DNA of 12,451 nucleotides from Candidatus Hodarchaeota archaeon (GTDB lineage Archaea; Asgardarchaeota; Heimdallarchaeia; Hodarchaeales; Hodarchaeaceae), in the NCBI GenBank assembly GCA_016840305.1, contig JAEOSP010000365.1:1-12451 (forward strand). The letters run 5' to 3'. A program made the position numbers and the translations under genes. Shown piece after piece: positions 1-7,263 of this stretch; the stretch's first letter is position 1, and the number at the start of each line of letters is the position of its first letter. The notes beneath the pieces are model-generated. The model did not search any database. It had not been told where the DNA came from and saw only the letters and a program-made list of their open reading frames with translations.

Positions 1-696
1 GAAAAAGTATTTGGGATAATACCTTCCTGGCGTGCAGAGAAATCTCACACCCCTAAACATATCACCGAATTTCTTCAGATTGAAAATGAGATAGCGTTTG
101 CAACTGACAAAGAGATTATGCAAGTACAAGAGGATTTACTGGTAGCAGTGATTAAAAATGTTCTTGTGGAAGGAAGTACTCAGCTTGATCGATTGAATAG
201 ATCGATTAAAATTCCAAAAACACCATTTAAACGTATTCCTTTCCGAAAAGCTAAACAAATTGTTATAGATGCTGGTGTTGAAGAGGAATTGAACGAAGAT
301 TTTGGTGCTCCAGGAGAAAATGCTCTTTCTAATCATTTCAAAAATCCATTTTTTGTCACCGAATTCCCAGTACATTTAAGAGGAATGTATTACGCTTCTA
401 ATCCCCAAAACTCAAAACTAACACTATCTCTAGACCTTATGGCTCCAGAAGGATTCGGTGAACTTTCAAGTGGTGGCCAACGAGTCTCAAATCACGAGGT
501 TCTAAAACAAAGGATCATTGAGCAAGGTTTCAACCTTTCCAATTTTGAATGGTATTTGAGAATGTTTAAATTTGGAATGCCCCCTCACGCTGGATTTGGT
601 TTAGGCTTTGAAAGGCTTGTAAGATGGATAGCGAACCTTCCACACATAAGAGAAGCAAGTATGTTTCCTCGTACCCCAGAAATATATAGTCCTTAA
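1..696 (+). CDS. asnS: Asparagine--tRNA ligase (class IIb aaRS), C-terminal part
   Basis: This is the 3' part of a class IIb aminoacyl-tRNA synthetase; the N-terminal anticodon-binding OB domain and the start lie outside the window. The open frame runs from base 1. Motif 2 is visible at the left edge (RAEKSHTPKH, Arg at 31-33), followed by FLQIENEIAF. Motif 3 is GFGLGFERL, with its Arg at 613-615. The tail HIREASMFPRTPEIYSP closes the protein in the usual way. RAEKSHT, DLMAPEGFGEL and FPRTP favour AsnRS. The SSGGQR and GMPPHAGFGLG stretches recall archaeal AspRS, so a non-discriminating AspRS is the main alternative. The family joins Asn (or Asp) to its tRNA in the cytoplasm using ATP. Its stop is 1 nt from the stop of the convergent gene, leaving no separate terminator region. 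The family is certain; the amino-acid specificity is probable. Confidence 0.8.
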   Translation, partial: EKVFGIIPSWRAEKSHTPKHITEFLQIENEIAFATDKEIMQVQEDLLVAVIKNVLVEGSTQLDRLNRSIKIPKTPFKRIPFRKAKQIVIDAGVEEELNEDFGAPGENALSNHFKNPFFVTEFPVHLRGMYYASNPQNSKLTLSLDLMAPEGFGELSSGGQRVSNHEVLKQRIIEQGFNLSNFEWYLRMFKFGMPPHAGFGLGFERLVRWIANLPHIREASMFPRTPEIYSP

Positions 697-697
697 T

Positions 698-1510
698 TTA
701 ATAATTAAGTCTCCTCTCTTTCCTTAAGCTATTATGGAGCTTAAAGATAAATAGTGGAGCGAAGAATATCAAGTAGTTATTTGGTTTCATCGATTTTCTG
801 TAGTCAAGGAATGCAGAAAGTGTCCGTTTTTCAAGTTTTGATGCTGTAGAGCTATAACTCCTACATAAAACCTGCATTTGTGTTGTAGATCTCTGTTTAC
901 GATTTCTCCATGTAAATAAGCTCCATTTTATTGCTTCCATGGAGAATTGTGACATCTCAATCCGAAAAACGCTCAAACAGAGAGCACCTAGTGACAGTAG
1001 ACTGTTCATAATATAGGAGCGAACAATATCAGAAGTATTCAGAAGGATAATGTCTTTCCATTCTTGAATCACATCACTTCCAATCAATACCCTATGCCGA
1101 TGTTTCAATGAAATCCAGACAGAACTTTGAGGAGCAAGAAAAAAAGCGAATATTCTGTTAACACCAAAAGTTTTATAGAAATTTCTGTTTTGAATATCCG
1201 AATAATAACAGATAAATGAGTTAATGAACATCCCAGTTGCACTTTGTAATCCAGCTATAAAAATATCCTTAAATTCGGATCCATATATCTTGTATTGCCT
1301 TTGTAATCCTAGTAATTCTCTCTGTAGTTGTAAGCGTGTCTTTTTGGGACATGTATCCTTTAAAACAATAATTAAATCAATATCTGCTGATGAAATACCT
1401 TTTTTATTGTTATCCAGCATTGAACCAAACAGAATTAATGAAATAAGTTCATTATGGTACTTTTGAGTTAATAGAGACTTAACAGAAAGGAGGTACTTCT
1501 CATCAATCAT
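698..1510 (-). CDS. Nucleotidyltransferase-fold protein of unknown substrate
   Basis: This 270-residue protein has an N-terminal polymerase-beta-like nucleotidyltransferase domain. The signature is LILFGS at residues 25-30 followed by DID at 43-45, the GS...DxD catalytic pattern. Asp83 in the strand KDIFIAG is a candidate third carboxylate. Residues from about 100 onward are mostly helical, and a basic C-terminus follows. The family moves a nucleotide onto a protein, RNA or small molecule. Nothing here fixes the substrate, and there is no adjacent HEPN gene of the kind that would make a classical MNT/HEPN toxin pair. The ATG at 1508-1510 has a palindromic TATA-like element about 30 bp upstream, suggesting a leaderless or very short-leader mRNA. 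The gene is divergent from the MBL-fold hydrolase gene and convergent with asnS. Confidence 0.7.
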   Translation of the reverse strand: MIDEKYLLSVKSLLTQKYHNELISLILFGSMLDNNKKGISSADIDLIIVLKDTCPKKTRLQLQRELLGLQRQYKIYGSEFKDIFIAGLQSATGMFINSFICYYSDIQNRNFYKTFGVNRIFAFFLAPQSSVWISLKHRHRVLIGSDVIQEWKDIILLNTSDIVRSYIMNSLLSLGALCLSVFRIEMSQFSMEAIKWSLFTWRNRKQRSTTQMQVLCRSYSSTASKLEKRTLSAFLDYRKSMKPNNYLIFFAPLFIFKLHNSLRKERRLNY

Positions 1511-1534
1511 AAGTGATAACTCCCAGAAGATTGA

Positions 1535-1544
1535 TAAATATTTA
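1535..1544. promoter_or_regulatory. Shared bidirectional TATA element, TAAATATTTA
   Basis: This perfect 10-bp palindrome has its centre about 30 bp from the ATG of the nucleotidyltransferase gene (1510, minus) and about 30 bp from the TTG at 1570 of the MBL hydrolase gene (plus). Archaeal TATA boxes usually lie about 25-30 bp before the transcription start, so one element could serve both genes with nearly leaderless mRNAs. The palindrome and distances are seen directly; promoter function is inferred. Confidence 0.5.
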
Positions 1545-1569
1545 CGGAATTGATGATCTGGTGTTTTTA

Positions 1570-2232
1570 TTGATCTTTTATGAAAGCTTAACTATTCAAT
1601 GGCTTGGACACGCTGGATTTGTTTTAAGTAATCCATCAAATCAAAGGATTTGTATTGATCCTTTTAGAGTGAAAGACGATTCTTATGAACCTGTTGATGT
1701 TATTATTAGTACACATGAGCATGCAGATCATTGCAGCCTTGAAGATATGAATAAGTTCATCTCCCCAGATACTGAAGTAATAGGTATCGATCTTGCTAAA
1801 GATAAGCTCGAAAAATTGAGTTGTAAGAAGATCCATTACGTTAAACCAGGGGATATGATAACTGTTAAAGATATTGAGTTTGAAATTGTTCCAGCTTATA
1901 ACTTAAACAAATTTCGACCATCGGGGGAACCTTTCCATCCGAAAATCGATAATAAGATAGGTGTTATCGTTAATTTAGATGGATTCAATGTATATCATTC
2001 TGGTGATTCTGATCTAATACCTGAAATGAGTGAAATACACCCAGATGTTGCTCTTCTTCCAGTTAGTGGTACCTATGTTATGACTGTTTCTGAAGCAATT
2101 GAAGCAACGAAAGTTCTCCAGCCAAAACTAGTTATTCCTATGCATTTTGGAGCTATTGTTGGATCTGAAGAAATGGCTGACGAATTTAAGCAAAAAGCAA
2201 CAGTTAAGGTTGAAATTCCTACAATTGAATAA
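1570..2232 (+). CDS. MBL-fold metal-dependent hydrolase, UlaG-like
   Basis: A soluble 220-residue metallo-beta-lactamase-fold protein of the Lactamase_B_3/UlaG-like type. Visible landmarks are the opening strand IQWLGHAGF, the metal motif HEHADH at residues 49-54, AYN..K followed by FHPK near 110-125, HSGDSD at 143-148 and MHFG at 191-194. These give a two-metal hydrolase site; the substrate is unknown, and relatives include lactonases and phosphodiesterases. The frame stays open to a GTG at 1513, but that start would lie 2 bp from the divergent start codon and add about 19 residues outside the fold. I prefer TTG at 1570 (GTG at 1561 is also possible), each of which follows the TATA-like palindrome at a sensible distance. 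Family assignment is firm; the start is not. Confidence 0.85.
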   Translation: MIFYESLTIQWLGHAGFVLSNPSNQRICIDPFRVKDDSYEPVDVIISTHEHADHCSLEDMNKFISPDTEVIGIDLAKDKLEKLSCKKIHYVKPGDMITVKDIEFEIVPAYNLNKFRPSGEPFHPKIDNKIGVIVNLDGFNVYHSGDSDLIPEMSEIHPDVALLPVSGTYVMTVSEAIEATKVLQPKLVIPMHFGAIVGSEEMADEFKQKATVKVEIPTIE

Positions 2233-2315
2233 GAAATAATAGTTCTTATATTTGTAAAAGACATTTAAACTATTTATGCAATACCAGTTTCACCGCACTT
2301 TGAAGGCACTCTGAG

Positions 2316-3038
2316 ATGGAAAAAAAACATCATTCCAAGAAAGATATAATCGTACGTGTCTTTAGTCATCCATTAATCATTGTTAGCTTCATATGCATCA
2401 ATCTCTTTTGGGGAATTCTCGGTATTTTAGCTTATGTACCACAAACTGCTGGTGTTTCTCTATTATTTTGGTTATTTATTCCCGACTGTCCATTATATGC
2501 AATATTATTTGCGGGTTTTCTAATTGATAGAGAAAAGATGAAAGAACACTTTCAACCATTCGTTTGGATTCTCAGCTTATCTTTGATAAAATTTTCTTTA
2601 GTTGCTCCTTCTCTCTATTATCTGTTTCCTGAACACTACCACTCCCCTCCAATTCTTGGTATTCAATTACCCAATATTTATCCGTTTGACTATTTTCATC
2701 TATTCCTTCTTGGTCAAGGGTTATTTATCTCGGCCGTTTTTCTAATTAAATCTGTTCGCAATTTCTTAATTGGATTCAGCTGGATTATTCTCAATGATTT
2801 TATCGATTTCTTTTTTCTGACTTTTCCCTATTATCATACGACTCGTGCTCATATGGGTTTCTTTATTATGGTGTATATTATGACCAATGTAGGAATTCTG
2901 ATCATGGGATCAATTATAATTATCAAAAGCGATTTATTAAAAGAGAAGATTGAAATTTTTCATTCCTCACTATCACGATTAACCTCCAAAAGTGCAGAGC
3001 ATATCTTGGTAAGTAGAATAATCAGACAACGCAAATAA
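2316..3038 (+). CDS. Six-helix membrane protein, DUF1405-like
   Basis: A 240-residue integral membrane protein with about six predicted helices (roughly residues 19-41, 48-70, 81-104, 125-145, 149-171 and 183-204) and a basic C-terminal tail that probably stays in the cytoplasm. The segment around residues 29-65, INLFWGILG followed by LFWLFIPDCPLYAILFAG, resembles the N...G and FVPDSP signature of DUF1405 (Bacillus YpjA-like) proteins, as does LNDFIDF...FPYYH near 159-174. The function of that family is not established. The ATG at 2316 has a GAAGG Shine-Dalgarno-like sequence 9 nt upstream, and an AT-rich CTATTTATG element lies about 43 bp upstream. The gene is co-oriented with the archease gene, but the 75-nt gap holds a separate promoter, so a shared transcript is doubtful. 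Confidence 0.65.
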   Translation: MEKKHHSKKDIIVRVFSHPLIIVSFICINLFWGILGILAYVPQTAGVSLLFWLFIPDCPLYAILFAGFLIDREKMKEHFQPFVWILSLSLIKFSLVAPSLYYLFPEHYHSPPILGIQLPNIYPFDYFHLFLLGQGLFISAVFLIKSVRNFLIGFSWIILNDFIDFFFLTFPYYHTTRAHMGFFIMVYIMTNVGILIMGSIIIIKSDLLKEKIEIFHSSLSRLTSKSAEHILVSRIIRQRK

Positions 3039-3073
3039 AAATTTTTCAAGTTACACAAATAGTGGTTGTTATA

Positions 3074-3100
3074 CTAGAGAAGCTTCTATACTTCTTCTAG
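3074..3100 (+). promoter_or_regulatory. Archease promoter with flanking dyad
   Basis: A TATA-like TTCTATA (3084-3090) lies about 27 bp before the GTG at 3114, which suggests leaderless transcription of archease-rtcB. It is flanked by an imperfect inverted repeat: CTAGAGAAG (3074-3082) and CTTCTTCTAG (3091-3100), with one bulged base. The left arm also forms part of the perfect palindrome AGAAGCTTCT. The dyad could be an operator that blocks TBP/TFB, or a weak terminator hairpin for the upstream gene, since a short T-run follows near 3107. Confidence 0.4.
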
Positions 3101-3113
3101 AATTCTATTTTTG

Positions 3114-3554
3114 GTGAATAACTTGGAATACCGCTTGTTAGAAGACATTGCAATAGCTGATGCATGTTATGAATTACATGGTAACTCTATTGAGGAGATA
3201 TTTATGGCTGGTTTTCTAGCACTTATGGAAACAAGTGTTGAATTAAACACAGTTAAGGAGGATCTTACCAAAAAGGTTCTACTTAAACATAAGGATCTTG
3301 AAAGATTATTCTATGAATTTCTCGAAGAATTAATATTTCTTAAGGATGCAGAGCTACTTATCTTTAAGGATTGTAAGCTTACATTAGAAAAAGGTGCCCT
3401 AAACGACGATTTCACATTGGTAGCAGATCTAATCGGTCAAAAGCTCGACGATTCCGTGAGTACCATAACTGACGTAAAAGCGATTACATATTATCAATTC
3501 TACATTAAACAGGTAGAGAAGCGATGGGAGTCACGAATCACATTTGATTTATGA
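3114..3554 (+). CDS. Archease, RtcB-activating protein (divergent)
   Basis: This 146-residue protein matches archease in length and layout. Archease is the cofactor that speeds guanylylation of RtcB and lets it turn over. The N-terminal HTAD motif is represented by AIAD, with Asp16 retained and the His replaced, followed by the family-like ELHGNSIEEIF. The C-terminal pattern KAITYYQF (residues 122-129) and ITFDL with Asp145 corresponds to KAvTYH...vvfDl, again with the His replaced. The retained Asp residues are the expected Ca/Mg ligands. The rtcB start follows 25 nt downstream, which strongly supports the call. The frame opens with TTG-GTG at 3111; GTG at 3114 is preferred because the TATA element lies about 27 bp before it and no Shine-Dalgarno sequence is present. 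Family confidence rests on pattern plus neighbour. Confidence 0.85.
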   Translation: MNNLEYRLLEDIAIADACYELHGNSIEEIFMAGFLALMETSVELNTVKEDLTKKVLLKHKDLERLFYEFLEELIFLKDAELLIFKDCKLTLEKGALNDDFTLVADLIGQKLDDSVSTITDVKAITYYQFYIKQVEKRWESRITFDL

Positions 3555-3579
3555 TGGTTGTTTATTATAGGTGTTAAAA

Positions 3580-5034
3580 ATGTTATTAAAAGAAAAAGCT
3601 GTAAAAATTAACGAATTCATACATGAAATTCCAATAGATTCCAATCTGGGGATGCGAGCACCCGTACGAGTGTTCGGCAACTCCTCAATCTTTAATAAAC
3701 TAGATAAAGGTGTTTTTCAACAGATTATTAATGTAAGTAAGTTACCAGGATTAGTTAACCACGCAATGACAATGCCTGATGCTCATTGGGGGTATGGCTT
3801 TCCCATAGGAGGAGTAGCTGCTTTCGATGTTGAAGAAGGTGTAATTAGTCCTGGTGGAATTGGGTTTGATATTAATTGTGGAATGCGTTTGATTACTACT
3901 AATCTAACTGTTGATGATGTGAAACCAAAAATACGACAGCTTGTTAACACACTTTATGAAGATATACCAACTGGCATTGGTAAAAAGGGCACAGTTAAAA
4001 TAAATATGAATCAATTTGCGAATATAGCTGAAACTGGCTCTGAATGGTGTATTGAAAATGGTTTTGGTTGGAAAAAAGATATTGAACGTCAAGAAAACAA
4101 TGGTCGGTTAATTGAAGCAGATTTCAGTGCAGTAAGTGATAAAGCTAAAAGTAGGGGTATCGGACAAGTGGGTACTCTTGGTTCTGGAAATCATTATTGT
4201 GAAATTCAAACTGTAAACAAAATATTCGAACCCGAGGTAGCAAAAGTAATGGGCATATACAATAAAGATCAAATTGTAGTAATGGTCCACTGTGGCTCAC
4301 GAGGATTTGGCCATCAAATTGCCTCTGACTACTTGCGTGAATTCTTGGATAAAATGAAGTCAAAGTGGAAAATACCTATCTACGAGAAAGAATTATCTGC
4401 AGCACCTATTCAAAGTAAAGAAGGGGAAGATTACATTAAAGCTATGTCGTGTGCAGCCAATATGGGATTTGCAAACAGACAAGTTATCATGTTTCATGTT
4501 AGAAAGATTTTTGAGAGAATTTTTGGCCAATCGTCTGAGGAGATGGAAATGCATCTTGTTTACGACGTTGCTCACAATATTGCAAAACGTGAAGAATACG
4601 TAATTGAAGGACAGAAAAAGGAAGTAATTGTCCATCGAAAAGGAGCTACACGATCTTTTGGCCCTAATACTAAAGAAATTCCGAGTATTTACAGCAAAGT
4701 TGGTCAACCCGTTATTCTTGGTGGAAGTATGGAAACTGGTTCCTATCTTCTCGTAGGAACAGAGAATGCTATGAAAAAATCATTTGGATCAACTGCACAT
4801 GGCTCAGGAAGAACTATGTCCAGATCGAAAGCAAAAAAGAAAATCCAAGGTAATGTTTTAAGAAGTCAGATGGAAGCAAAAGGAATCTACGTTCGAGCTG
4901 CATCTATGGCTGGATTAGCTGAAGAAGCTGGATTTGCTTATAAAAACATTAATGACGTTGTAGATTCTATCCATGGTGCTGATCTATCACGTAAAGTAGC
5001 ACAGCTCCTACCACTGGGAAATATCAAAGGATAA
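3580..5034 (+). CDS. rtcB: RNA-splicing ligase RtcB
   Basis: RtcB joins RNA 2',3'-cyclic phosphate (via 3'-phosphate) to 5'-OH ends using GTP and Mn. In archaea it is the tRNA ligase that seals exons after the splicing endonuclease. The 484-residue length is normal and there is no intein. Active-site motifs in order: FDINCGMR (Asp97, Cys100), GSGNHY (His205), HCGSRGFGH (His237 and His245), AHN (His332), GGSMETGSYL and HGSGR with His407, the expected guanylylated histidine. The C-terminus PLGNIKG is typical. The frame extends to GTG at 3571, but the AGGTG at 3569-3573 makes a good Shine-Dalgarno sequence 6 nt before ATG 3580, so the ATG is preferred. It follows archease by 25 nt and is very likely cotranscribed with it. 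All catalytic residues look intact. Confidence 0.97.
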   Translation: MLLKEKAVKINEFIHEIPIDSNLGMRAPVRVFGNSSIFNKLDKGVFQQIINVSKLPGLVNHAMTMPDAHWGYGFPIGGVAAFDVEEGVISPGGIGFDINCGMRLITTNLTVDDVKPKIRQLVNTLYEDIPTGIGKKGTVKINMNQFANIAETGSEWCIENGFGWKKDIERQENNGRLIEADFSAVSDKAKSRGIGQVGTLGSGNHYCEIQTVNKIFEPEVAKVMGIYNKDQIVVMVHCGSRGFGHQIASDYLREFLDKMKSKWKIPIYEKELSAAPIQSKEGEDYIKAMSCAANMGFANRQVIMFHVRKIFERIFGQSSEEMEMHLVYDVAHNIAKREEYVIEGQKKEVIVHRKGATRSFGPNTKEIPSIYSKVGQPVILGGSMETGSYLLVGTENAMKKSFGSTAHGSGRTMSRSKAKKKIQGNVLRSQMEAKGIYVRAASMAGLAEEAGFAYKNINDVVDSIHGADLSRKVAQLLPLGNIKG

Positions 5035-5063
5035 ATACCTTCTTGAATTTCTAAATCTAAAGT

Positions 5064-5098
5064 TGTTTTTTATAAAAAAAAGGGGAAAAAACCCTTTT
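5064..5098. terminator. Bidirectional terminator between convergent genes
   Basis: Between the stops of rtcB (plus) and the surface-protein gene (minus) lies a T6 run (5066-5071), an A8 run (5074-5081) and a hairpin: AAAAGGG (5078-5084), a 7-nt loop, and CCCTTTT (5092-5098). The plus strand offers a U-tract for rtcB, which is the usual archaeal signal. The minus strand offers the hairpin followed by U-runs for the surface gene. Stem and runs are seen directly; termination is inferred. Confidence 0.65.
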
Positions 5099-5103
5099 AG
5101 GGT

Positions 5104-6966
5104 TTAACGGCGTTTACGACGCATAGTGATAGCAATAAGTGGGAGAGCTAAGATTAAAGTTGCGAACTCAAAACCAGGGATAATTCCTCCCGTATCAGTA
5201 GTTTCACTGGCTTCTCCACTTACAACAGCATAGGTGGGATCGTGAACGATCTCTTTTCCATCCCATTTAGGATAAGATATTGAATAGAGGAAGGTTTTCC
5301 GAGAAGTACTACCTCTCATGCTTCGAATTAAATCAGCTTCACTAGAAATTGCCCCATAAGCAACGTCTATTAAATTCATAGGAATTAGCTGTCCAATTGC
5401 ATCAACCATTTTAGTCTGATTCCAGAGATAAGGGATATCATCCAACCGAACTTCTGCAAATTGTGAAGTGGTATCAGCAAATCTGAACTTGGAAATTCGT
5501 GAAGCATTCTCAAACTCTTCACTTAATTCGTCATTGTTCTCATTTCGCCATTGGATAGTTTTCATCTTCTGCGCATCAACAACAGTGGTCGCCATAAGCT
5601 GGTTTAGACCCAAACCTTCCAATTCGGGCGAGTTATCCCATTCACCGATTACATAATCGAATTTTAAGGCAATAGACCCTTCATCATTATCCACTTCAAA
5701 ATGAAATAATGTAGATATTTCATCAACTGTATGTAAATCGTCTGTTGTCACATTAAAGAGAGAAAAGTCTTGTTTACTGGCTAAAGGTAAGAGACTCCCT
5801 TTGACATTTGTAAAATTAGATCCAAATTCTAAAACATTGTCTGTTGTGACTGGAGCGGTATACTCACGATTACCAATATCCTTTACGTCAAATCTATAGA
5901 GAGCTTCGTCTCCGATGGTTGGATAAGCAACATCAGCAGTTCCAACAAGTGCCTTTCTTATACCGACATCCATGTATCCATTTTCGTTTGTATCGTTATA
6001 CACGAGGGTACCTAGAAGATGATGTTCTAAGTAAGTGTAATCGTATTCCTTTACAAGCAGATTATTTCCAACTTTATTTAAATTTAAAGTATCTATCTTC
6101 AATTGAGAAATTGAAAATGTTCCTCTTTCTAAAATCTTAGGTTCTGTAGGTGCTGCTGATAATTCCTGAGTATCAGAGCCTGCTAAGGTTCGCATGATAT
6201 TGACACCTTTCAGGTTATATAGGAAACCAAGCTCATTAACTAACCATTTGTGATCCATTAGTTTTTCAATAAACCGTTTTAAAACCGTTGCATCGGATCC
6301 ATTCTCATATTGCCATTGGTTTGTTACTTTATATGATCCAGTAACCTCATCACGCACTAATGACATGAAGACATTAGTTAAAATTTCATCGCCAGTGAAG
6401 GGTTGAGAAGATACTGATTGATTCTCAGAAATTAAGTCAAAGGCATCTAAAACGCTACGATCTTTATCATAAAAAATAGATACTGCTTTTCTATCCTGTG
6501 AACTCGTAACCATGAGATCAGAAACCACCTTGTAATGAATGTTGACTTTGGTATGAGCCTTGAGTTCTAGGAGAAGCGCTTGCATATATGCAAGTGATTG
6601 TGCATCATCAAAAGAACCTGTTTCCAAACGCTCAACTGTTTTATTCAACAGAAGAATAAGGGGTCTTAGATCAACGGGTATATTCTGTTCACCAGAACCA
6701 ACTATTGGATAAGAGTAGCTTCCTTCGCTATTATAAACCCCGTAATATACATTATCGGGGGTGAAATCAGCACTTTCCATATTTTGGATTAACCAGAGTA
6801 AATTCCTGTGTAGTTCAGGTTGTAATAGTTCATCTGGTCTCTTAACTGAAATTGGCGGATTCACAGATGGTTCTAAAACCGCAGCACTCGGAAATGAAAC
6901 TAAACCAAGTATAAATATGGTAAATAGCATGGCTATCATGCTTTTTTTAATTTTGTGTATGTTCAT
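5104..6966 (-). CDS. Secreted surface protein with PGF-type archaeosortase-like tail
   Basis: This 620-residue exported protein has an N-terminal signal sequence (basic NIHKIKK, hydrophobic core about residues 9-29) and a three-part C-terminal sorting tail: PGFE at 597-600, a hydrophobic stretch to about 614, and a MRRKRR end. This layout matches PGF-CTERM-like signals, which archaeosortases cleave before lipid attachment; it resembles forms seen in Asgard archaea. Residues 325-333 (DTNENGYMD) fit the DxNxNGxxD calcium-binding loop. About eight N-x-S/T sequons support a glycosylated extracellular domain. I recognise no catalytic domain; the region of residues 45-270 looks mixed helical and the rest more beta-rich. 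A GGTGA Shine-Dalgarno sequence lies 8 nt before the ATG. The role is unknown: S-layer-like, adhesive or sensory all remain open. Confidence 0.8.
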   Translation of the reverse strand: MNIHKIKKSMIAMLFTIFILGLVSFPSAAVLEPSVNPPISVKRPDELLQPELHRNLLWLIQNMESADFTPDNVYYGVYNSEGSYSYPIVGSGEQNIPVDLRPLILLLNKTVERLETGSFDDAQSLAYMQALLLELKAHTKVNIHYKVVSDLMVTSSQDRKAVSIFYDKDRSVLDAFDLISENQSVSSQPFTGDEILTNVFMSLVRDEVTGSYKVTNQWQYENGSDATVLKRFIEKLMDHKWLVNELGFLYNLKGVNIMRTLAGSDTQELSAAPTEPKILERGTFSISQLKIDTLNLNKVGNNLLVKEYDYTYLEHHLLGTLVYNDTNENGYMDVGIRKALVGTADVAYPTIGDEALYRFDVKDIGNREYTAPVTTDNVLEFGSNFTNVKGSLLPLASKQDFSLFNVTTDDLHTVDEISTLFHFEVDNDEGSIALKFDYVIGEWDNSPELEGLGLNQLMATTVVDAQKMKTIQWRNENNDELSEEFENASRISKFRFADTTSQFAEVRLDDIPYLWNQTKMVDAIGQLIPMNLIDVAYGAISSEADLIRSMRGSTSRKTFLYSISYPKWDGKEIVHDPTYAVVSGEASETTDTGGIIPGFEFATLILALPLIAITMRRKRR

Positions 6967-7263
6967 CGTGTTAAATCACCATTTAAAGATAATACTTCTT
7001 CATAGTGTTGTGAATAGACATAAGTGAGATCCTTTATGAAAATAATGTTTTACGATTGTTGAAGTCTGATTAGAAAGCATTTTTGAAGGCAATTCTGGTT
7101 TTACATTCTATAATCATTATAAACTTGCCATTATTGTTACCAATCAGCGTTTACTGAATAATTTTCTTATTTTTGGAAATGAAACACCATCAAAGGCTAG
7201 GAAATATCCCTGAAATTTGTTTACACCGATTTCAAGATTCGTTGAGCTAATCTGAACTTCATA
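6967..7263. other. 297-nt intergenic region, minus-strand leader and spacer
   Basis: No convincing gene or RNA is visible between the surface-protein start and the end of the regulator gene. The left edge holds the GGTGA ribosome-binding site (6975-6980, minus). A near-perfect AT dyad, TATAATCATTATA (7109-7121), could be an operator or a distal TATA box. No clear U-tract follows the regulator gene on the minus strand, so readthrough into the surface-protein gene is possible. Confidence 0.4.

Noticed and set aside
188..210. Repeated GATCGATT in the synthetase gene
   Set aside because: Two 8-bp copies lie in coding sequence that translates normally (LDRLNRSIK); a chance repeat of codons.
1513..1569. 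N-terminal extension of the MBL hydrolase from GTG 1513
   Set aside because: It would put the start codon 2 bp from the divergent start, overlap the probable promoter, and add residues outside the fold.
3571..3579. GTG 3571 as the rtcB start
   Set aside because: The same bases form the AGGTG ribosome-binding site at ideal spacing for ATG 3580, and the extra three residues add nothing to the fold.
4393..4707. 104-residue open frame antisense to rtcB
   Set aside because: It lies wholly inside the well-supported rtcB gene, has low-complexity Phe/Asn/Ser-rich sequence typical of an antisense shadow, and has no start signal.
7109..7121. AT dyad TATAATCATTATA as a definite operator
   Set aside because: Short AT-rich dyads are expected by chance in AT-rich intergenic DNA, and it lies about 145 bp from the nearest start; mentioned only as a possibility.
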